Position numbers and translations under genes: made by a program. DNA of 25,228 bases, taken from NCBI RefSeq assembly GCF_001039355.2, contig NW_019775910.1, positions 146,095 to 171,322 on the forward strand, read 5' to 3'. Origin of the DNA: Lingula anatina (taxonomy: Eukaryota > Brachiopoda > Lingulata > Lingulida > Lingulidae). Under the pieces are notes generated by a model. That model worked only from the letters and a program-made list of their open reading frames with translations, did no database searches and was not told where the DNA came from. This document shows positions 14,001 through 24,397 of this stretch, piece by piece. The first letter of the stretch is position 1; every line of letters starts with the position of its first letter.

Positions 14001-16266
14001 ATTTTTACACCATTTGTTATGGAAAATAGTTTTTCAATTTTTTTCAATTTTTGAGTTTTGACATAATGGTTGTGATTGGATTTCATCTGGGGTTAAATTG
14101 GGATTTTCCTGAAGTTCACTCAAAGAACCAATAATCTTTGCCAAAAGGGATTAGAAGTTGCTTTTAGTATTTTTAATACACCTTTTGTTACTACCGAAAA
14201 ACGCTTTCCACCTACTCTTATTTTCTTCATAAAGTAGTCTTTTAAGCCATGTAAAGTTTAGGGCCTTGGTAAAAAATTATTTGCGGTACCTTTTACCGTC
14301 CATTCTTTGTAATCAGTATAATTTCCCATTCCTGATAAAGTTAAATATGATATGCATATTTTCAAGTATTGAGGGAGAGGGGGGGGGGGCTGGTAGGAGA
14401 GTTTATACATGCACTAAAACGAGAAATACTAAAAGTTTAACTACTGCTGACTTTACTATTATTGAAAGGTTTCTCAGAGACCAGATTCCAAAATATTTTT
14501 CATTTTCTTCAATATTTTCTAAAAAGTTTTTCACATTGTATTTTGTCAGTCTCTATTCTCTACCAAGTAACTTAAATATACCTTCGTGGTTCTATTTTAT
14601 TCTTTTTGTTAATCAATGAACAATATAAGAGTATTCTTGCTAAATGAACATATCTGAATCAGCATTACGGTGCAATGTCATCAGGTACCATGTGCTCACT
14701 ATGGTTGGACTTGTCTGGAACAGTGGACCCTTGTGGACACATTTGCCCAGAGTTGCTCCAGTGTGCATGTAGGTGCAGATGTTGAAGCTGACAATGTGCA
14801 AGGGCAAAATGCACTGTATATTGCACATATTAAGGATAATTTAAAGTTTTACAAAGAGTCGTAAGGGGATAAAAGCATAGAAATGACTGGTTACTAACTT
14901 TGAACATACTGCCTTAGTATCTGCAGTGGCAATGTTTTTGACCGAAAGTTTCAACTTACTGGATTAAAATTATGTATATCTTGCTCAAAAGTGTAGTTCT
15001 TAGCTAGTAATATAGATTTCCCTTACTTAATAGACAAACAAAACTTTAAATGCTGGTTGCTAGGGTAATATGCTGCCTAGCAACTGTGGCTAAAGTTAAT
15101 TTGGGATTTGATTACCTTAAAATAATCTAGTGATAGTTCTGATGCCCTTAAACATAGCAATTATTTCTAAACCATTTAAACTGGACATGAAAGGTCTAAT
15201 TAGCTTGTTACTAAGGGAACTCACTTCCATAGCAACGGTTGCTAAGCAACGCTTTGAAAATTTGAACATTGCCCTTGAAAAAGATCAGCATAGTCCAAAG
15301 AACATTTGTGCCAAGTTTCATGTCTTTTCCACATTCTGAGCAATTTGGCAAATATATAGCACCAATCATCCAGACTACATGTATATGCAAAATCATCGAA
15401 AATACATGTAGTATAGTGCATTCACAACAGCGGACTAACAGAGGGGCATTTCTTAATTGAAGTTTATTGTGAAAATATGCCTTGGTTTTCAAACAGTGCA
15501 AACACACACATAGTGAAAATTCTGCCAAATTTAATTATAGTATTTTAAAAACACAGTAGCATGTGCCTTATGCTTGAAAATAAATTCTTTAAAAATGTAG
15601 ACATTCCGGTAGCTGACAAAACAGGTAAAATAATTATTATATTTTGTACGCTTTCAGCGAAACGTTGGCAAGCGGATGACAGTGACGTAGATGATGAGGA
15701 AAGGCGAGGAAAAGGTAATATCCACAGCAAACATATACACCCACATGTATGCTGATCAAACAGTTTGGATCATTTGCCAAATTGGATTGAATGTGGTTTT
15801 GTAGTTTTTATATATTGATATCTTCCTTGAAATTACTTCCAGGTACATACGTTGTCAATGGTCTGTAATTTCTTACAGCTAAGCCTAAGGCATGCGCTCT
15901 CTCTTGTAATTTCATACTGTGATCTCTGTTTCAGCCTCCTATGCGGGGACGCAGGTTAACGACAAAGACATTGAGGTAGACGACGAGGAAAAACGAAACT
16001 TACCTGAAGGGCCTCCAGGTCGTAAAAGTACGTAGTCATGTACTGAAATAATCACTAACCAATCGCTATCTCACGCATACACACTCACGAACATTAAAGC
16101 GGAATATCAACTTAATCCATAAATTTTCTGCACAATGTTGCCAATAGACAGACATGTTAATAAAGAGACCAACAGAACCAAAAACAGAAATCAAATTAAA
16201 TAAATTAAGTAAATAGAAAGAAAAAATATAAATATAAATCTATAAATAAATAACCTGCATGGCAGA

Positions 16267-16309
<43 letters not shown>

Positions 16310-16613
16310 TCTCTATTTCAGCTCAGTATGCTGGTACTCAGGTTAACGATAAAGACATTGGCGTAGACGACGAGGAGAAACGAGGAAGAGGTATGATGCC
16401 CGCATGCCCAGGTGCAAAGAAAACGTTAACACCCACATACCTGTAAATGCTGATTCGCGTGTTTGAACAAACATTCGCTTCTAACACAAATATCCAAACG
16501 ACGAATAACATATTGAAGTAAACCGTAGTGCGGTTATTTTTAGAATGGAGTTCAGCGAATAACAAAGTGGCAAATGTTACACGTACTGACACACTCACGC
16601 ACACACACAAACA

Positions 16614-16665
<52 letters not shown>

Positions 16666-19600
16666 TCTATGTTTTAGGAGGCTACAGGGTTAGTAAGGCT
16701 GACGAGGAACACAGTGACATAGAAGACGAGAAGATACAAAACCGACGACAACACGGAGGTAACACGCACACATACATGTACACCCATTATCAATAACCAG
16801 GCACCACCACTCACACACGCATGTACACACTGACACTTAGAAGTGGAATATTAAAAACGTAGAGATGCGCATAGATACATTGAGAAAAAAAAAAGACGAC
16901 GACTGGCGGGGAGACTCAATCATGACGCCTTTATTGGATTCCACGGTATTAAGCTGTGAAAGGTAGAGATAACCCGCGCGAAAATGCAGTAGTATCCAAG
17001 TAGCAAAGAAGCATTAACGAAGTAGTAGTGTCTTGCGTATTTGCAGTAGAAATGCAGTATACCCTACTGCAATTCTACTCCAAAACGTACATAGGTTTGT
17101 AACAGAGAGGAGCATGTTTCAAATATGATAATTAGCTCCCATATCTCCCAAAAACTACATAGTGCATAGGTTTGTACAGAGAGGAGCATGCTTCAAATAT
17201 GCCAATTAGCTCCCATAACGAAGCAGATTTCCGGCATGTTTACAGTATTATCGCAGTAGTCTACTGCGCTGGAATATGTACTGCGTCTTTGTGCTGGAAG
17301 ATGCAGTCATGCACATGCACATGTACACCGAAAACACACGCCGATATTTCTTGTGCATGGTGACACGTGTAGTTGATCAAACATTTTCTTCGAAAAGAAA
17401 TCATGATTCGAGGAAACATATCAAACTGATGTTCTTGTTTTTTTTCACAGGATATAGAGTCCAGGGGCTTAACGCCGATAAACGTAGTTACAGAGGTAAC
17501 ACGCACACATACATGTACACACATGATGAATAACATTCCTTCGAACGTACAGGTGTACACTAAAGTCCCATAGTGTTCATACATCATCGTCGTAATGTTT
17601 GTAATAGACGAGGTTACTGAATTATTTTATTCTTGTTTGTTTGTAGGGTACAGATCTTACAGGCGGATTGACGACAGTAAACGAGGACTAAAAGGTTTGT
17701 ACGCAAACATACAGATAGACACTTGATCAAAATGATAAATTGACATAGATATATAGGAAAAGAGTATGAGATTATAATGGCTCACCGTGTCCTAACCACT
17801 TAAAAATGGGTGTAAAACAAAATTTTAATTGCTAATGAGGTAACACGCTCAAATAGATGTTCATGAAAATAAGCAGTTTTGCACTGAATTGTGCAGCAAT
17901 TGTTGCATCATCAACAACCATAAAACTTCTCAAGACACTATGTTTACCTGGCCATCAACAAAAAAGCACCAGTCCAATTGTTTAACGCATATTTGTTTCT
18001 TTTTAGGTTCTTATCCAGGTAAGCAAGTTAACGACGATAAGCGAGGGACTCCGGGTAAAACACAAACATACATGTACATTCAGTTTTTGAGAAATGAAAA
18101 AGAATGCTGAATAATTTTTTAGTAATGGGTACGCTTGTAGACAAAACTGCCATTTGCAAAAATTCACCACTTTTCAACTTTCCCAGAAAACTTTCTTGCT
18201 TTTATTGTAGGTCGTCCACCTCATCTGGTTAACGACAATTATCGAGCTTACGAATTAACGTAACACTTTCACAAAAATGTATGCATATAACAAATACACA
18301 AATAACCACTCACAGTGTCGGACAAGCTCAAACAGACACCCAAACACCCGTGTTTGGCCACTTAAGCAGTACGTGAAATTTATTAATAAATATATTAAAA
18401 TATGTTTAGAATTTGACAAGTCACCGTGCTTTTTTGTTGCTGATGTATTGTTATTCTTGAAAAAAAAATTGATAGCAGGCAAAGACACACATTGAATAGT
18501 TATGAGTTCTTACACTTTCAGGGTGTAAAATTTTCCATTCATTCACTGAAGCAAAATAAAATAAAATAAAATAAAATGCTATATAAAAGGAAGTGTCATA
18601 TTTACATAGTACACAAGTGTACACAATTTTGGCCATGGTGCATTTCTGTTTTTTATATAATAATGCTGATTTTTTTTGAAAACTACCATCACCGTTTTAT
18701 ATTTGGTTACAAACTAAAATCTTACTTAGATGTTTTTGAGAAAAAGTAGTTCTTGCACTAAATTGTTCACCGATTGTTGCATCATCAGCAAACATAGAGC
18801 CTCTCTATTTGGTTTGGTGGTCTGGCAATAAAAAATGCACCGATTGTTGAAATTTTGTAGAAGACATTCTTTTACTATTTCGGCGTATTATGCAGGCAAG
18901 CTGGTTAACGGCGATAAACGAGGAGCACCATGTTACACTCGCACATACATGTACACTAAGAAAAATAAACGAATAACCACTCACTGTAGCAAACAAACAT
19001 ACACACGCCTGCAAGCGCTCTTGACCACTTTAGGAGATTATTATTAATGTTATTTATGTATATATAAAATACCACATCTGTGGTGACGTGCTGTTATTTC
19101 TTGAGAAAAGTTAATAGTACAGAAACATTCACATGAAATTATAATAAGTTCGTTAACTTCAGGGTTTAAATCACTACCATTGTCGAAAGGTTTGTGATAG
19201 GCGAGGATACTAAATTATTATATTCTTGTTTGTTTGCAGGGCGGATTGACGAAAGTGAACGAGGAGTTAAAGGTTTGTACGCAAACATACAGATAGACAC
19301 TTGATCAAAATATTAAAATGACTTAGATATATAATAAAAGAGTTTGAGTTTATAATGGCTCACCGTGCCTTAACTATTTAGAAATAGGTGTGAAACAAAA
19401 TTTTAATTGCTTGAAAGGTAACACGCTCGCAATTAAAATTCATGAAAATAAGCAGTTTTTGCACTGAATTGTGCAGCAATTGTTGCATCATCAGCAANGA
19501 CTTAGATATATAATAAAAGAGTTTGAGTTTATAATGGCTCACCGTGCCTTAACTATTTAGAAATTGGTGTGAAACAAAATTTTAATTGCTTGAAAGGTAA

Positions 19601-22600
19601 CACGCTCGCAATTAAAATTCATGAAAATAAGCAGTTTTTGCACTGAATTGTGCAGCAATTGTTGCATCATCAGCAACCATAAAATTTCTCCAGACGCTAA
19701 ATTGATCTGACCATCAACAAAAAAGCACCATTCCAATTGTATAAGGCATATTTGTTTCTTTTTAGGTTCTTATCCAGGTAAGCAAGTTAATGACAATAAA
19801 CGAGGGACTGCAGGTAAAACACAAACATACATATGTTCATTCAGTTTTTGAGAAATGAAAATGAATGCTGAATAATTTTTTAGTAATGGGTACTCTTGTA
19901 GACAAAACGGCCATTTGCAAAAATTCACCACTTTTCAACTTTCCCAGAAAACTTTCTTGCTTTTATTGTAGGTCGTCCACCTAATCTGGTTAACGACAAT
20001 TATAGAGCTTACGAATTAACGTAACACTTTCACAAACATGTATGCATATAACAAATAAAGAAATTACCACTCACAGTGTTGTACAAGCTCAAACAGACAC
20101 CCAAACACCTGTGTTTGGCCACTTAAGCAGAACAAGAAAGTTATTTATTAATATATTAAAATATGATTGGAATTTGACAAGTCACCGTGCTTTTTTGTTG
20201 CTGATGTATTTTTATTCTTGAAAGAAAATTGATAGCAGGCAAAGACACACATTGAATAATTATGAGTCCTTTTATTTTCAGGGTTTAAAATGTTTATATT
20301 CATACACTGAAGCAAAATATAAATGCTATATAAAGGAAGTGTCATATTTACATAGTACACAAGTGTACACAATTTTGGCCATGGTGCATTTCTGTTTTTT
20401 TATATAATAATGCTGATTTTTTTGAAAACTACCATCACCATTTTATATTTGGTTGCAAAAAAAAAAATCTTACTCAGATGTTTTTGAGAAAAAGTTGTTC
20501 TTGCACTAAATTGTGCAGCGATTGTTGCATCATCAGCAAACATAGAGCCTCTCAAGATAGTTTGGTGGTCTGGCAATAAAAAATGCACCGATTGTTGAAA
20601 TTTTGTAGAAGACATTCTTTTCCTATTTCGGCGTACTATGCAGGCAAGCTGGTTAACGGCGATAAACGAGGAGCACCAAGTATCACTCACACATACATGT
20701 ACACCAAGAAAAATAACCGAATAACCACTCACTGTGGCAAACAAACATACACATGCCTGTGCGCGCTCTTGACCACTTTAGGAGATTATTATTAATGTTA
20801 TTTATCAATATATAAAATACAATTTCAGTGTTGACGTGCTGTTATATCTTGATAAAAGTTAGTAGGCAAGCGGGTTAACGACGATAAACGAGGGGCACCA
20901 GGTAACACGCACAAATACATGTACACACGTGTCCAATGAGTTCTCACAGTTGTTGACAGAAATGTAACGTCGAATCAACTTATTCTCGTTGTTTTTTTGG
21001 CCAGGGGACACCTCAATCTTGGAAAAAGCATCAGGGTAGGAAATTTGCAAAACAAATCCTTCTTCCATTTTAGGGTATAATTATGCAGGAAAGCGGGTTG
21101 ACGACGATAAACGAAGAGACAACACACATACAGCGACAAAATCACACTCAAAGTGAAGAACATATACACATGGGCAATTAAGCAAATTGTTAAAAACAAA
21201 ATCTCCTAATTATCATGTTTTCGCATGCATTTGTTTAGAAGAAACTGGCGTCTACGAAATGCACCACTTGTCAGGAAAAATCAACCCACAATTACATAAT
21301 TGTAAAAGGACATTCACAGTGCAAGGTATATTTTTTTTTGTAGCAAGAAGCCTCAGTTTCTGAAAAATGCTCCGCTTTGAAAATGCTTCCATCATAAAAG
21401 AACACCGAAACATTTTGCACTCGCGGGCATTTTCTAAGAAAAAACTGCCATCCACGAAAATGCACCAAATGCTGAAATTATGAAGAAGATATATATTTGC
21501 TTCATTTCAGTGTCTTATTCAGGCAAGCGGGTTAACGACGATCAACGAGGGCCCACAGGTTACACGCACACATACATATACACACGTGACACATGCACGT
21601 GGGCCTTTAAGCAGAATATTGATGCGATTTTTAAATTAAGATAAAAAATGCAAATGATGTTGCTATTTGTTTATTTATACACTTATTTGGATTTCTGGTT
21701 ACAGTGTGTAATAAAAACTTTTCATTTTTATGTAATGGTAAATTTTTATAACTCGCCGAACGCTTACCTATATCCAATGGTTCGTGCCAGCTTTTCGTAA
21801 AGTTGCTCAAAGAAAACCCAAGGACACATAATGACCAGTTTAACGCTTTATTGATGACGCTCTCTACCTACATGACCAACGTGAAATCTCCAACTTCTGA
21901 ACCATCTCCCATAGCTCGGGTTCGTCTTTCTAGCTCTCCGAGGCGGTCTCCCTATTTCTTTCATCTCAAACCCTAGATATTACTTCTGAATGTTTTAATT
22001 GCATATTTCTTATCAATGGTGGATTCAATGCTGCACCGTTTGGCGGTGCATATTAACTTTATTACTCAAATACATGCAAGGCCATAAAACGAGTCGATTG
22101 CACAAGCAAAATACTCCAATAAAATGTATATACTACAGTCTGGGGATTATATTTGTGAACTGAACATGGTAATGCCTGCTGAAACGACTAGGTTTTTATG
22201 TGATTATTATTCAATAGATTAAATACAAACATGTTGTAAGTCTGAATACAAACATAAAACTTAATGATAAGAACCTATCTATCTGTGTTTCAGGTTACGG
22301 TGGTGTTTCTGAGGTTAACGACGAATACAGTAGCATAGACGACGAGGAGAAACGGCCTTCCACTTCCTTCAGAGGTACCACGCATACATTTCTGTGCACA
22401 CGTGATCAATAGCCAGTCACGTTTACATTCATTCCAATATTCATATTGAAATGTGAAAGCCGCATGGCTGAATGTAATAAATTTTGAAAGAAATTTCAGT
22501 ATAGAAAAATGTGGTGGTGCTTGATATTTACGATCCATGCACCGTGTGTTTTTTCAAGCACGAAGCCTAAAACTGTAAACATGCTTCACTGCTGGCGGGT

Positions 22601-23789
22601 TTGTATAGTAGCCAAACGAGATCAATACCCAATCGTCATCACTGCCCACAAATACACGCTGAAACTAAAGCAGAATGTGAAATTGCTGTAAACATGAATG
22701 TAGCATTATTAGAAAAAAGAGACAGACGTAAAGAAAGTATAGCAATAAGATACTAATGACCCACCGTCTATTTCAGGGTATCCAGCAACGCGGGTTGACG
22801 ACGATAAACGAGGGGCTCCAGGTACCACGCACACATACATGTACACACGTGACAAAAACACTTAAGTTACTATCATATACACATTAAGTCAGAAAGCTGA
22901 CCTTTCTTCTAAAAAACTGTAATCTTCACATTTTCACTACTTTTTATGTATAATACCCTCAATCACACTAATGTTATTGGATACTTAGAGTGCACCGTGT
23001 ATTTACATGTATATACCTTTGTAACAAGTCTCAGATTGTAAAAAAAAAACTCTGCTGTCCAAATGCATGAAAAAAGATAACACCTAGATCGGTGTGTTAA
23101 CAGGGGCAGTTTTCTACAGCAAATTGTCATTTTCTTAAATGCACCAACGTTAAACTTTTACACAAGACATTTTTATTCCATTTTAGGTAGACCAGCTCAG
23201 CGGGTTAACGACGATAGAGGAGGTTATGAAGGTAACACGCAAACATACATACATACATTCATACATACATTCATACAGGTTCACACGTGAAAATTCCAAA
23301 TAACCGCTCTCATTGGCATACAAACAAACAAACAAACAAACACACACGCATGGTCACATAAACAGAACATTAATGTAAATTCATTTCAATATCAAAATAT
23401 TTAAAAAATGAATTGAAATTTGACGGGTCACCGAGCATTTCCGTTGTTAGAGCGTTCTTATTCCTGCCAAAAAAAGTAGCAGGTCCAGGTGAAAAAGTTA
23501 AATGCTCTTTTGATTTTAAGGTGTAAAAGCACGTATACGTACACTAAAGCAGAATATTAAAGAGATATAAGTGAAAATGACAACTGCATTTTAGACATAT
23601 TGACCGGTGTGCTGTTATGTATGTATTAGCATATAATGACGGAAGTAAAGACGGCATGAAAATAAGCTGTTGTTGTTCAATTTTAGGGTATAAAGTTAAG
23701 GAGATTGCCGACAACTCAGATGATGATGATGATCAAGACGTGAATTTTGTTAACTACTCAACGGGTGAATAATGCATTGCTGAAAAACA

Positions 23790-23820
<31 letters not shown>

Positions 23821-24247
23821 AAGTTACAAATAGTTTATTGAAAAGCATGTAGAATACTTTGCACTGAAAAGCCCCAATTTATGAAAAGGCAACACTGTTG
23901 AAATTTGTGTAGAACACTAAATCATTTCTTTCGTTCGATTTTAGGTGAGAATCCGAAACTGCCAAGTGGCAGTAAACGAGGTAAGCAGTGTACGCACGCA
24001 CACATACATGTACATTGATGATGAATTCACACTCACATGCGGTCACGCCAAATAGACAATTTAAAAAAAAAAAGGAGATACGTTAAGCGCTATATGCAGT
24101 TGTATACTGTTTGTGACAATTACATTTCTGTGATAAAAAGCATTAATTCGCATCTATGAAATTGTACTATTCAGTGGTGTAATTTTGTGAAAGACAAAAA
24201 AAAAAGATATCGATTATATCGACGATAGACACGTTCAGTTATCACCC

Positions 24248-24282
<35 letters not shown>

Positions 24283-24362
24283 ACAAACAGAAATCTAATA
24301 TTCGGACCATAAAGACAATATTATTCCACTGAGTAAGCGAATATCCCCCGCAAAGTTGGACT

Positions 24363-24397
<35 letters not shown>

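Larger units (their letters stand above)
15625..16321 (+). other. Introns around exons 5-7
   Basis: 15715-15934 and 16019-16321 are introns with no conserved element except a (TAA)n microsatellite at 16269-16310 that runs into the acceptor region of exon 7. Confidence 0.6.
17594..19116 (+). repeat. Tandem block 1 (exons 10-13)
   Basis: Aligns with 19188-20867 across exons and introns, from GTTTGTAATAGACGAGG to GACGTGCTGTTAT...AAAAGTTA. It contains intact exons 10 and 11, defective exon 12 and shortened exon 13. The introns hold an (AAAAT)n tract near 18555-18577. Confidence 0.75.
19188..20867 (+). repeat. Tandem block 2 (exons 14-17, running up to exon 18)
   Basis: Second copy of the four-exon block, with every exon matching its partner in order. 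It is about 1501 bp once the 179 bases around the N are removed, against 1523 bp in block 1. Confidence 0.75.

Noticed and set aside
15211-15528. 105-codon minus-strand frame
   Set aside because: It reads through the right terminal repeat of element B into intron sequence, so it is not a conserved gene.
16338-16658. Minus-strand frame rich in CV repeats
   Set aside because: It is the translation of the (CA)n tract plus the antisense of exon 7.
20991-21033. Strong acceptor TTTTTTTGGCCAG followed by a short open stretch
   Set aside because: The only donor nearby gives a 31-nt exon that breaks the phase-1 pattern, and the encoded residues do not resemble the module.
21239-21325. Open 87-nt phase 1-1 stretch between TTTAG and CAAG|GTATAT, possible exon with a CKR site
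   Set aside because: Its first part (GTCTACGAAATGCACCA) matches intronic sequence near 21443-21468 and upstream of other exons, and it has no acidic core. It is more likely intron, but RNA data could reverse this.
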